DNA of 64,000 nt from Lysobacter terrestris. Its GTDB lineage: Bacteria > Pseudomonadota > Gammaproteobacteria > Xanthomonadales > Xanthomonadaceae. Below the pieces are notes generated by a model. It was not told the origin of the DNA, did not search any database, and saw only the letters and a list, made by a program, of their open reading frames with translations. This document shows positions 1-7,947 of the stretch, piece after piece. Positions within the stretch are counted from its first letter, which is position 1, and the number at the start of each line of letters is the position of its first letter. Position numbers and translations under genes: made by a program. The stretch spans positions 1,566,001-1,630,000 of the forward strand of contig NZ_CP060820.1 of the NCBI RefSeq assembly GCF_014489475.1. Direction: 5' to 3'.

Positions 1-275
1 ATCAGCATCAGCGCGACCAGCGCCGCCTTGCGCGGCAGCTTCGCGGTCGCGGCGGTGAGCAGCGGCGCGCCGACGAACACGCCCAGCGCATAACCGGAGA
101 TCAGCAGGCCGGCGGCCGCGATCGTTACCTTGAGGTCGGCCGCGACCTGTAGCAGCAGGCCCATGATCACGAACTCGGTGGTGCCGATGCCGAAGGCGCC
201 GACGGTCAGCGCGTACAACGCCAGGGGCAGGCGGCCGGATGCGGCGGCCGGGGAAGCAGTGCGGGCGAGGTGCAC
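1..275 (-). CDS. MFS efflux transporter, N-terminal part (cut by window edge)
   Basis: The first 91 codons are present; the rest lies outside the window. After a short Ala/Ser-rich start the protein runs into a first membrane helix and the motif GTTEFVIMGLL, which is typical of the AraJ/YdhP/sugar-efflux branch of the major facilitator superfamily, followed by a second hydrophobic segment (GLLISGYALGVFVGAPLL) and the basic loop that precedes helix 3. The start is a GTG at 275 with a strong AAGGAGG ribosome site six bases upstream. It is divergent from a LysR regulator 97 bp away, the usual arrangement when the regulator controls the transporter. The substrate cannot be told from this fragment. 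Confidence 0.85.
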   Translation of the reverse strand, partial: MHLARTASPAAASGRLPLALYALTVGAFGIGTTEFVIMGLLLQVAADLKVTIAAAGLLISGYALGVFVGAPLLTAATAKLPRKAALVALML

Positions 276-372
276 GGGCAGCCTCCTTGGGAGAAGGCGG
301 GCAGTCTGATCCGTTGCGCCTTCGCCAGAAACCGGGCATATCTGCAAACACTTTCAATTTTCAATTGAAAAT
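276..372. promoter_or_regulatory. Divergent promoter region with 16-bp perfect palindrome
   Basis: This 97-bp gap separates the MFS and LysR genes. Positions 357-372 read ATTTTCAATTGAAAAT, a perfect palindrome that ends directly at the ATG of the LysR gene, and TTTCAA is repeated just before it (352-357). The region is AT-rich in an otherwise GC-rich window. It occupies the place where the ribosome binding site of the LysR gene should be, so it is a good candidate for an autoregulatory operator. The operator role is inference. Confidence 0.5.
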
Positions 373-1281
373 ATGGACCGGCTCGGCGACATCGCCCTGT
401 TCCTGCGCGTGCTCGACCTGGGCTCGATCAGCGCGGCCGCACGCAGCCTCGACCTGTCGGTCGCGGTGGCCAGCCAGCGCCTGAAGCGGCTGGAGCGTGA
501 CCTCGGCGTGCGCCTGCTGCACCGGACCACCCGCCAGCTGCACCCCACCGCCGAAGGCCTGCTGCTGGCCGAGCAGGGCCGCGTGCTGGTCGAGGACCTG
601 GAGTCGCTGGCCGATGGCCTGCGCAAGGCCGGCAGCGGCGTCGCCGGCACGCTGCGGGTGACGATGTCCTCGACCTTCGGCCGCCTGTACGTCTCGCCGC
701 TGCTGCCCGAGTTCCTCGCCCTGCACCCGGGCGTGCGGGTCAGCGTCGACCTCAACGACCAGAAGGTCGACCTGGTCAGCGCCGGCATGGACCTGGGCAT
801 CCGCATCGGCGCGCTGGACGATTCGAGCCTGGTGGCGCGGCGCATCGCCGGCAACCAGCGCGTGCTGTGCGCCTCGCCCGAGTACCTGCGCGCGCACGGG
901 GAACCGCAGGTGCCCGCGGACCTCGCCCGCCACGACTGCCTGCTGCTGGTCGGCGCGCAGGGCCGCAACGACGTGTGGCGGCTGCAGGACGGCGGCCACG
1001 AAGTCGCCGTGCGCGTGCAGGGCCGGCTCGAGGCCAACCAGGGCGAACTGCTGCGCGACGCCGCCGTCGCCGGCTTGGGCATCGCCCTGCATTCGACCTG
1101 GCACGTCAACGGCGACCTGCGCGCGGGCCGCCTGCGCGTGGTGCTGCCGGGCTACCCGCTTGCCGACACCGGCATCCACGCGGTCATGCCGCAACGGCGG
1201 CTGGTGCCGCCGCGCGTGCGCGCCTTCGTCGATTTCCTCGCGCAGAAGCTGGGCGGCGTGCCGCCGTGGGAGCGCAGGTAG
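373..1281 (+). CDS. LysR-family transcriptional regulator
   Basis: This 302-residue protein has the standard LysR layout: an N-terminal winged helix-turn-helix at about residues 1-60 (GSISAAARSLDLSVAVASQ, then RLLHRTTR) and an effector-binding domain of two periplasmic-binding-like lobes from about residue 88. Length and domain order match the family, in the CrgA/AaeR-like group that starts MDRL. It binds DNA in the cytoplasm as a tetramer and usually controls the divergent gene, here the MFS transporter. The start is fixed by the family N-terminus although no Shine-Dalgarno is visible; the AT-rich palindrome lies there instead. The effector is unknown. Confidence 0.9.
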   Translation: MDRLGDIALFLRVLDLGSISAAARSLDLSVAVASQRLKRLERDLGVRLLHRTTRQLHPTAEGLLLAEQGRVLVEDLESLADGLRKAGSGVAGTLRVTMSSTFGRLYVSPLLPEFLALHPGVRVSVDLNDQKVDLVSAGMDLGIRIGALDDSSLVARRIAGNQRVLCASPEYLRAHGEPQVPADLARHDCLLLVGAQGRNDVWRLQDGGHEVAVRVQGRLEANQGELLRDAAVAGLGIALHSTWHVNGDLRAGRLRVVLPGYPLADTGIHAVMPQRRLVPPRVRAFVDFLAQKLGGVPPWERR

Positions 1282-1336
1282 GCGCAGGCAGGGCCGCAAC
1301 GACTCGAACGCGTCGCGACGTGTTCCGTTCGATGAA

Positions 1337-2170
1337 TTACTGCTGCTTGGTCAGCCGTCGGTACTGCGACATGTGCCGCAGTGCCTGGCGTGCCTCGCCC
1401 TGTTCCTCGTAGAGCAGGGCGAGGTTGTAGTGCGCATCAGCGAGTTCGGGATCGACGCGCAACGCATTCTCGTATTCGGCGATCGCCTCGTCGGCGCGGT
1501 CCATGTCGTCGAGCAGCACGCCCAGGTTGAAGTGGAGCAGGGCGGCATCGCCGCGGTCGGAATAGTTGCGTTCCGAGCGGACGATGGCGAACGCGTCGCG
1601 GTAGGTGCGTTCGGCGTCGTCGTGGTGTTCCAGTTCGTGCAGCAGGCGGCCGAGGTTGATGCGCGCGTCCAGCCGCAGTGGATCGGCGGCGACGGCGCGT
1701 TCGTAGGCGTCCAGCGCGTGTTCGGCGTTGCTGCGTTCCAGCGCGGCCAGCCGCGCGGTGTCGGCCGGTGCAGGCGCTTCCGCCGCCGCTTCGATCACCC
1801 GCAGCGTGCCGTGTTCCGGGTCGCCCTCGAACGCGAGCAGGTACTGGCCGGTTTCCGCCAGCCAGTGGCGGCTGCCTTCGCGCACCACCACGTGGTCGGC
1901 GACCGCGCCGATGCTCAGTCCCGACAGCGGCATTTCCTCCGGCAGGCGGCTGCGCAGCTCGCGCAGGGCGCGCAGGATGCGCCGGTGCGGGATCTTCGCC
2001 GCGGCCAGTGCGCGCGCGGTGCGCAGCACGATCAGGTCGCGGAAGGAGAAGCGCAGCGCATTGCGCGGGCCGCGCTGCGGGGTGACGAAACCGGCGGCGA
2101 CGAGGGAACGGATCGTGGCGCGCGACAGCCGTAGCAGCTTCTCGACCTCGCTCACGCCGTAGGAATGCAT
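1337..2170 (-). CDS. MerR-type HTH protein fused to TPR repeats, in end-joining operon
   Basis: This 277-residue protein starts with a MerR-like winged helix (about residues 1-75: YGVSEVEKLLRLSRATIRSLV, then RNALRFSFRDLIVLR). A linker follows, then at least three tetratricopeptide units from about residue 155 (AEHALDAYERAVAADPLRLDARINLG; DEAIAEYENALRVDPELADAHYNLALLYEEQG). It begins only 8 bp after the ku stop on the same strand, so it is probably co-transcribed with ligD and ku. The C-terminus carries no small-molecule sensor of the usual MerR kind; TPRs suggest protein partners instead. It could regulate the repair operon or act as a scaffold. Family assignment is firm; the link to repair is inference from position. 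Confidence 0.8.
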   Translation of the reverse strand: MHSYGVSEVEKLLRLSRATIRSLVAAGFVTPQRGPRNALRFSFRDLIVLRTARALAAAKIPHRRILRALRELRSRLPEEMPLSGLSIGAVADHVVVREGSRHWLAETGQYLLAFEGDPEHGTLRVIEAAAEAPAPADTARLAALERSNAEHALDAYERAVAADPLRLDARINLGRLLHELEHHDDAERTYRDAFAIVRSERNYSDRGDAALLHFNLGVLLDDMDRADEAIAEYENALRVDPELADAHYNLALLYEEQGEARQALRHMSQYRRLTKQQ

Positions 2171-2178
2171 GCGCTGGC

Positions 2179-3090
2179 CTACTTGGTTCGTTTGGCGGCC
2201 TTGCGCTTCGGCGCCGGCGCCGCGGCGTCCTCGACGTCGAGCGCGGCGACGCGCTTGGCCGGCTTGCGCGCGGCCTTGGTCGCGGCCGCGCCCTTGCTTG
2301 CAGGCGCAGCGCCGCCGCCCTTCTTCTCCAGGCTCGCGCGCAGCGCTTCCATCAGGTCGATGATCTGCGCGCCGCCTTCGGGTTCCGCGGCCAGGGTGAT
2401 CTGCTCGCCCTCGACCTTCTGCTGCACCGCCGCCTCGATGCGCGCGGCGACGTCGTCCTTGTACTGCGTCGGATCGAAGGTCTCCGCGCTCTGCGAATCG
2501 ATCAGCTGCTGCGCCAGCTTCAGCTCGGCCGGCTTGACCTCGGTGCGCGGGATGTCGAGGTCGTTGATCGAACGCACCTCGTTGTCATACAGCAGCTGCT
2601 GCATCACCAGGCCGTCCTCGACCGGGCGGATCATCACGATGTAACTCTTGCCGCGCGTGGCCCAGTGCCCGATCGCGCAGCGCCCGGCTTCGCGCAGCGC
2701 CTTGGCGAACAGCGCGTACGGCTTGGCGCCGCCCTTGTCCGGCGCGAGGTAGTAGGCCTTGTCGAAGTACACCGGGTCGATCGCCGCGATCGGCACGAAC
2801 TCGACGATGTCCGCGCTGTGCGTGCCCACTTCCTCCAGCGCCTTCAGCTCGTCCGGCGCGAACATCACGTACTGGTCCTTGGCGAACTCGTAGCCCTTGA
2901 CGATCTCGTCGCGCTCGATCGGGATGTTCTCGCGCGCGCACATGGTCTGGTAGCGCACGCGCGAGCCGCACTTCTTGTGCAGCAGGTTGAAGGAGATGCC
3001 GCCCTTGGACTCGGTCGCGGTGTACAGCTTCACCGGAATGGCGACCAGGCCGAACGAGACGGTGAGTGACGCGATCGAACGTGCAGCCAT
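2179..3090 (-). CDS. ku: Ku homodimer, non-homologous end joining
   Basis: This 303-residue bacterial Ku protein binds double-strand DNA ends as a ring-shaped homodimer and recruits LigD. The core starts MAARSIASLTVSFGLVAIPVKL and continues through the Ku beta-barrel (CARENIPIERDEIVKGYEF, QYVMFAPDEL). The last 45 or so residues are Ala/Lys/Arg-rich, the extended basic tail seen in many proteobacterial Ku proteins and thought to add DNA contacts. The start at 3090 was chosen because GGAGG lies at a good distance and the family N-terminus begins there; the frame is open further upstream. It lies directly downstream of ligD. Confidence 0.96.
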   Translation of the reverse strand: MAARSIASLTVSFGLVAIPVKLYTATESKGGISFNLLHKKCGSRVRYQTMCARENIPIERDEIVKGYEFAKDQYVMFAPDELKALEEVGTHSADIVEFVPIAAIDPVYFDKAYYLAPDKGGAKPYALFAKALREAGRCAIGHWATRGKSYIVMIRPVEDGLVMQQLLYDNEVRSINDLDIPRTEVKPAELKLAQQLIDSQSAETFDPTQYKDDVAARIEAAVQQKVEGEQITLAAEPEGGAQIIDLMEALRASLEKKGGGAAPASKGAAATKAARKPAKRVAALDVEDAAAPAPKRKAAKRTK

Positions 3091-3113
3091 GACTGCCTCC
3101 GAAGCTTCTGTCG

Positions 3114-3142
3114 CGTCATCCCGGGCGTAGCGGGGGATGACG
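3114..3142. repeat. Hairpin repeat between ligD and ku
   Basis: CGTCATCCC at 3114-3122 pairs perfectly with GGGATGACG at 3134-3142 across an 11-base GC-rich loop. It lies one base after the ligD stop codon and 23 bp before the ku start. The sequence resembles the short GTCATCCC/GGGATGAC intergenic hairpins scattered in many proteobacterial genomes; that resemblance is from memory. It has no T-run, so it is more likely an mRNA-stability element than a strong terminator. Confidence 0.6.
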
Positions 3143-3143
3143 G

Positions 3144-5867
3144 CTAGCGTTGCAGTGCCTTCGCCAGATCCTGCTTGCGTGCCAGGGCGTCGCTCCAGCG
3201 ATCCCCCGTGCGTGACAGGCGCTTTATAACACCGGGCATGCGGAAGTCGAGTGGGTGCGCGGAGGCCAGTTCGTCCCACGTCAACGGCATCGACACCGGT
3301 GCCGCGGGCTCGCCACGCGGGGAGTAGGCGACGTTCAAGGTCTTGCCGCGCACGTTCATGTTGTGGTCCATGAAAATCTTTCCACTACGTTTAGGGATGC
3401 TCCACTCCATGGTGATGTCCTTGGGGCGTTGCCGCAGCAGGTGCCGGCTGACCAGTTCGGACACGTGGCGGGCCGCATCGAAGTCGATCGTGCGCATGAT
3501 CGGGACAAAAACATGCAGGCCGGTCTTGCCCGAGGTCTTCACGATCGGCTCCAGTCCCATGCCCAGCAGCAGCTCGCGCAGGGCGAACGCGATCTCCTTG
3601 CCCTTCTCGAAGGCCACGGTATTGAGCTCGGGTTCGGCGCCCTTGGCCTCCTTCCCCGAATAGATGTACGGGTCGATGTCGAACACCACGTAGTCGGGGT
3701 AGTTGAGCACCGAGGCTTCCAGCGCCTCGAGCGAACTGGCGTAGTCGGTCGATTGCGACACGCAGTCCGCGCCGACCTGCGCGCGCGAATGCCAGACGTG
3801 GAATTCCAGCGTGCCCGACTGCGCCAGCCACAGCAGCGTCGGCAGGTTGTTGCACAGCAGGTACTCGTGCTGCTCGTCCTTGCTGCCGGAGAACACGGTG
3901 ACCGCCTCGACGAAGCCCGGGCGCGCCTGTTCCCAGTGCTTCTGGAAGAAGCGCTGGCCGCGGATGCCGTCGGGCATGCGGATCATGGTCAGCGGCCGGT
4001 CGGCAAGGTGCGGCAGCATCAGCGGCGACACCTGGGCGAGGTAGCGCAGCAGGTCGCGCTTGCTGAGCGCGGGTTGCTCGATCGCGGCGTCCGCGGGCCA
4101 GTACACGCGATCGAGGTTGCTCAGGTGGATGCGGTGCGCGCCGATCGCGAGGTCGAACTGTTTACGCGGTGTGTCGAGTTGCTGCAGGACGGCGTCGATA
4201 TCGTCGTTGCGCTGCGTGTCCGCGCCGGTGCCGCGTTCCGTGTTCCCTGCAGTATCCGTGTTCGCATGCAGGCGCGGGTGGGGACGCTGCACCGTGCGCG
4301 CATCGATGTCGTCGCGCAGGCGCAGGAACACCGGCGCGCGCAGGTGCGCGTCGTCGGTCCATTCGTGGAACTCGACCTCGGCCACCACTTGCGGCTCGAC
4401 CCAGGTGATCGGTCTGGGCAGGTCGGGCTTCTCGCTGAACGGGTTCTTCGCGCGCTGCAGTGGCTGCAGCCGTTGCAGCAGCGCGTCCAGCGTGCGCGCG
4501 TCGAAGCCGGAACCGACGCCCGAAACGAAGCGCAGCACGCCGCCGTCCCAATAGCCGACCAGCACCGCGCCGAGCGCGCCGCGCGAACCCTTGCCGCGCG
4601 TGTAGCCGCCGATCACGAACTCCGCGCTCTGCGTCGGCTTCACCTTCAGCCACGCCTTCGAGCGCTTGCCTGCCTCGTAGCGGCTGTCCGCGCGCTTGCC
4701 GACCACGCCTTCGAAGCCGCTGGCCAGTGCGGCTGCGAACATCGCCTCGCCATCGGCCGCGACGTGCACCAGCTGCACCTGTTGCGACGGCAGTAGGCAT
4801 TGCGCGAGGTAGCGGCGGCGCTCGCGGTACGGCCGCGCGCGCAGGTCGATGCCGGCGAAGTGCAGCAGGTCGAAGGCGAAGAACAGCGTCGGCACGCTGC
4901 GGTCCGCGGCGGCGATGTCGACCGCGGATTTCAGCTGGAAACGGTTCTGCAGCGCATTGAACGACGGCCGCCCGTCCGCATCGAAGGCGACGATCTCGCC
5001 GTCGAGCAGCATCGTGCCGCCGCCGGCCTGTTCGCGCAGCTCCGCGGCCAGGCGCGGAAACGTGGTGGCCAGTTCCAGCCCGCGCCGCGACTTCAACTGC
5101 ACGCGCTCGCCGTCGATGCAGGCGAGCACGCGGTAGCCGTCGAGCTTGGGTTCCCAGCACCAGCCCTCGCGGGTGAACGCGGCGTCGGTGCTCTCGGTCA
5201 GCATCGGCGCGAGCTTCACCGGCAGCGCCGAAGGCTCGCCCGCCGGCACCAGTCGCGAGGCCGGCACGCGCGGCGGCGGCGCCACGAACTTGAGTTCGCG
5301 CACGCGCAGGCCCGACAGCACCGAGCGGTCCTGCGCGGTGATGGCGTCATGCGAGACGAAGCGGTCCTTGTGCTTGATCAGCAGCCAGCTCTTCGCTTCC
5401 CTGGTGCGCACCAGCGCGTAGGAGCCCTTCAGCTTCTCGCCGCGCAACTGCAGGCTGAGCTTGCCGGCGGCCAGGCCCTCGCGCACGCGGCGTTGCGCCT
5501 CGGCGCGGTCGTGGAAACACGTGCCGCCCTCGTCCGGGCTGTACACGCCGCAGTCCCACACGATCACCTCGCCCGCGCCGTACTGCTTGGGCGGGATCAC
5601 ACCCTCGAACGAGGCGTAGTCGTAGGGATGGTTCTCGACGAACACCGCCATGCGCTTGTCGGCGGGATCGGGCGAGGGGCCCTTGGGCACCGCCCAGGAA
5701 AAAAGCACGCCATCGCATTCGATGCGGAAGTCGTAATGCAGCCGCGTCGCCGCGTGCTGCTGCACCACGAACAGCAGCGGGCCGCCGGCGTGCGTCGGCT
5801 CGGCCGGTGCCGGCTCGGGGGTGGCCTCGAAACGACGCTTGGCGGAGTATTCGCTGAGCTTCGCCAT
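3144..5867 (-). CDS. ligD: Multifunctional ATP-dependent DNA ligase LigD (phosphoesterase-ligase-polymerase)
   Basis: This 907-residue enzyme processes and seals double-strand breaks together with Ku. The domain order is 3'-phosphoesterase (about 10-175, with HYDFR at 44-48), ATP-dependent ligase (about 215-520, adenylation lysine in EPKLDGYR, Lys241), then an archaeo-eukaryotic primase-type polymerase (about 590-885, starting LSNLDRVYWP and carrying the metal motif FDIDP). This is the Pseudomonas-type arrangement and all three modules look intact. The start at 5867 (MAKLSEYSAKRRF) matches the family; the reading frame extends 15 codons further but looks non-coding. It is first in the operon and divergent from a DUF72 gene 35 bp away. 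Confidence 0.96.
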   Translation of the reverse strand: MAKLSEYSAKRRFEATPEPAPAEPTHAGGPLLFVVQQHAATRLHYDFRIECDGVLFSWAVPKGPSPDPADKRMAVFVENHPYDYASFEGVIPPKQYGAGEVIVWDCGVYSPDEGGTCFHDRAEAQRRVREGLAAGKLSLQLRGEKLKGSYALVRTREAKSWLLIKHKDRFVSHDAITAQDRSVLSGLRVRELKFVAPPPRVPASRLVPAGEPSALPVKLAPMLTESTDAAFTREGWCWEPKLDGYRVLACIDGERVQLKSRRGLELATTFPRLAAELREQAGGGTMLLDGEIVAFDADGRPSFNALQNRFQLKSAVDIAAADRSVPTLFFAFDLLHFAGIDLRARPYRERRRYLAQCLLPSQQVQLVHVAADGEAMFAAALASGFEGVVGKRADSRYEAGKRSKAWLKVKPTQSAEFVIGGYTRGKGSRGALGAVLVGYWDGGVLRFVSGVGSGFDARTLDALLQRLQPLQRAKNPFSEKPDLPRPITWVEPQVVAEVEFHEWTDDAHLRAPVFLRLRDDIDARTVQRPHPRLHANTDTAGNTERGTGADTQRNDDIDAVLQQLDTPRKQFDLAIGAHRIHLSNLDRVYWPADAAIEQPALSKRDLLRYLAQVSPLMLPHLADRPLTMIRMPDGIRGQRFFQKHWEQARPGFVEAVTVFSGSKDEQHEYLLCNNLPTLLWLAQSGTLEFHVWHSRAQVGADCVSQSTDYASSLEALEASVLNYPDYVVFDIDPYIYSGKEAKGAEPELNTVAFEKGKEIAFALRELLLGMGLEPIVKTSGKTGLHVFVPIMRTIDFDAARHVSELVSRHLLRQRPKDITMEWSIPKRSGKIFMDHNMNVRGKTLNVAYSPRGEPAAPVSMPLTWDELASAHPLDFRMPGVIKRLSRTGDRWSDALARKQDLAKALQR

Positions 5868-5902
5868 CCGTAATCCACAGGGATGAACAGGAAGGGACGA
5901 AC

Positions 5903-6628
5903 ATGACAGCACGACGCGTGTGGGCGGGAGCGAGCGGCTATTCCTTCAAGGAATGGAAGGGCAGCTTCTATCCCGACAGGATCAAGCCCGAGGACATGCT
6001 CGCCTGGTACGCGCAGCGCCTGCCTACGGTCGAGATCAACAATACCTTCTACCAGATGCCCAAGGCGTCGGTGCTGACGCACTGGGCGGAGGTGGTGCCG
6101 GACGGCTTCCGCTTCGCGATCAAGGCGCCGCGGCGGATCACCCACGACGCGCGGCTGAAGGCGGACGCCGCGGCCGACTCCGTCACCTACCTGTACCGCA
6201 CGCTGGAGACGCTGGGCGACAAGCGCGGGCCGGTGTTGTTCCAGCTGCCGCCGTTCCTGAAGAAGGACCTGCCGCGGCTGCAGGACTTCCTGCAGCTGTT
6301 GCCAGACGGGCATCGCGCCGCGTTCGAGTTCCGCAACGCCAGCTGGTTCGACGAGGAGGTGTACACGGCGTTGCGCGCCACCGGCGCCGCGCTGTGCCTG
6401 TCCGAACGCGAGGACGACGCGCCGCCGCCGCTGGTCGAAACCGCACCCTGGGGCTACCTGCGCCTGCGGCTGGAGGAGTACACGCCGGCCGATTTCGCGC
6501 AGTGGGCGCAGCGCATCGCCGCGACGGCGTGGGGCGATACCTACGCCTACTTCATGCACGAACCGACCGCGCCGGGGTACGCCGATGCGCTGCTGCAAAT
6601 CGCGACGGAACCCGGAGCGACACCATGA
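5903..6628 (+). CDS. DUF72 (YecE-like) TIM-barrel protein
   Basis: This 241-residue protein carries the DUF72 signature: an N-terminal WAGASGYSFKEWKGSFYP, then EINNTFYQMP, FRFAIKAPRRITH, and RAAFEFRNASWFD. Members are predicted TIM barrels of unclear enzymatic function. The gene is divergent from ligD and overlaps the downstream hydrolase gene by four bases (ATGA), so the two are translationally coupled. A role in repair is suggested only by the neighbourhood. Confidence 0.92.
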   Translation: MTARRVWAGASGYSFKEWKGSFYPDRIKPEDMLAWYAQRLPTVEINNTFYQMPKASVLTHWAEVVPDGFRFAIKAPRRITHDARLKADAAADSVTYLYRTLETLGDKRGPVLFQLPPFLKKDLPRLQDFLQLLPDGHRAAFEFRNASWFDEEVYTALRATGAALCLSEREDDAPPPLVETAPWGYLRLRLEEYTPADFAQWAQRIAATAWGDTYAYFMHEPTAPGYADALLQIATEPGATP

Positions 6629-7299
6629 GCAGCGCCCAACCCGTACGCATCCCGATCGATGCGGAGCAGAGCGTGTCCGGCCTGTTGCTGGCGCCAGCGG
6701 ACGCGCGCGCGGCGTACGTGTTCGCGCACGGGGCCGGCGCGGGCATGGCGCATGCGGTCATGGAGGCCGTGGCGCAGGGCCTGGCGGCGCGCGGGATCGC
6801 CACCCTGCGCTACCAGTTCCCCTACATGGAGCGCGCTTCGCGCCGTCCGGACACGCCGCGGGTCGCGCATGCGGCGGTCCGCGCCGCGGTGGCCGCCGCG
6901 GGCCGCGTGTGGCCGGAGCTGCCCCTGTTCGCCGGTGGCAAGTCGTTCGGCGCGCGCATGACCTCGCAGGCGCAGGCCGACACGCCGTTGCCGGGTGTGC
7001 GCGGGCTGGCGTTCCTCGGTTTCCCGCTACACCCGGCCGGCCAGCCGTCGGACGAACGTGCCGCGCACCTGGCGCAGGTGCAGGTGCCGATGCTGTTCCT
7101 GCAAGGCACGCGCGATGAACTGGCGACGCTGGAGTTGCTGCGTCCGGTGGTGGAGCGGTTGGGTACTCGCGCGACGTTGCGTCCGTTCGCCGACGCCGAT
7201 CATTCCTTCCATGTGCCGGCGCGCAGCGGGCGCAAAGATGCCGAGGTGCTCGGTGAGCTACTGGATGCGATGGCGGGTTGGATCGTGGGTTTGGCCTGA
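6625..7299 (+). CDS. Alpha/beta hydrolase, KANL3/Tex30-like
   Basis: This 224-residue cytoplasmic hydrolase has an oxyanion segment FAHGAGAGM, a nucleophile elbow GGKSFGARM (Ser within GKSFG), a candidate acid in LQGTRDELA and a catalytic His in DADHSFHVP. The short dienelactone-hydrolase-like form matches the family that includes eukaryotic KANL3/Tex30. The start ATG overlaps the DUF72 stop and has a GGAG site. The substrate is unknown. Confidence 0.88.
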   Translation: MSSAQPVRIPIDAEQSVSGLLLAPADARAAYVFAHGAGAGMAHAVMEAVAQGLAARGIATLRYQFPYMERASRRPDTPRVAHAAVRAAVAAAGRVWPELPLFAGGKSFGARMTSQAQADTPLPGVRGLAFLGFPLHPAGQPSDERAAHLAQVQVPMLFLQGTRDELATLELLRPVVERLGTRATLRPFADADHSFHVPARSGRKDAEVLGELLDAMAGWIVGLA

Positions 7300-7320
7300 C
7301 GGCTTATCGCGACGCCACGG

Positions 7321-7342
7321 TCTGCTTTCGGCCAGAAGCGGA
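7321..7342. terminator. Weak hairpin between convergent genes
   Basis: TCTGCTT at 7321-7327 can pair with AAGCGGA at 7336-7342 with one G-T pair. It lies 21 bp after the hydrolase stop and 5 bp before the end of the convergent membrane-protein gene. It resembles common GC-poor intergenic hairpins; there is no clear T-tract. Confidence 0.3.
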
Positions 7343-7347
7343 CGCCT

Positions 7348-7893
7348 CTAACGATGTATCGCGAAAGACGCCTTCTGACTGGAAATAGCCAGCAAATAGG
7401 CTTCTGCTCGCCCTTGCGAATAGTGGTCGATCAAGACTTGCGCGATGACCAGGGTCAGCAATCCTGCCGAAACGCCATGCAGCCAGCTACGATCCGAAAG
7501 CAGGAGCGCCAGCAAGCCGAGCATGGCAACGGCCGCAACCACCCGGCGATAGACGGCGTATTTGCCGATGACCGTGCTGATCCGTTGGCGCTCGGCATGG
7601 ATGGTGGATGCCTGGTCGGCGGACTGAATGCCTTCCACGATGCCGCTCGATAGTGCGCGGTCGCGCACCAGCAACCCACCCGCTATGCCTGACAGCAGGA
7701 TCGAGACCGCGAGCACCATCGCGGAGAATCCCGTTGTGAAACTACTGCGCGTCGCAGCCAACAGCCAAATGGCGAGCGCGGCCATCAGGAAGGCGCCCCC
7801 GAGGATCAGCAACATCGCGTGGCGCTCGCCGGTGAAGTAGTCCAGCACTGCAGCTTGAAGGTGCAATGTCAGGTTGTTGGAAGGCATGGCCAT
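7348..7893 (-). CDS. Small membrane protein of unknown function
   Basis: This 181-residue protein has four predicted membrane helices in two pairs, at about residues 25-47, 54-76, 115-132 and 137-152, separated by a soluble linker (RDRALSSGIVEGIQSADQAS) that could form a coiled coil. It has no recognisable catalytic motif. The first ATG has AAGGA four bases upstream; a second ATG two codons later is also possible. Base composition is clearly less GC-rich than the flanks. It lies 54 bp downstream of the AraC gene on the same strand and may belong to the same transcript. I do not recognise the family. Confidence 0.7.
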   Translation of the reverse strand: MAMPSNNLTLHLQAAVLDYFTGERHAMLLILGGAFLMAALAIWLLAATRSSFTTGFSAMVLAVSILLSGIAGGLLVRDRALSSGIVEGIQSADQASTIHAERQRISTVIGKYAVYRRVVAAVAMLGLLALLLSDRSWLHGVSAGLLTLVIAQVLIDHYSQGRAEAYLLAISSQKASFAIHR

Positions 7894-7947
7894 CGGTTCC
7901 TTATTTACTCAGTGAGCCGGCGATCAAGGAAAGCCGACGGGGCTCGA

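Noticed and set aside
2179-3279. Longer Ku with 63 extra N-terminal residues
   Set aside because: The extension overlaps the hairpin and the end of ligD and has no family similarity, whereas GGAGG precedes the internal ATG at 3090.
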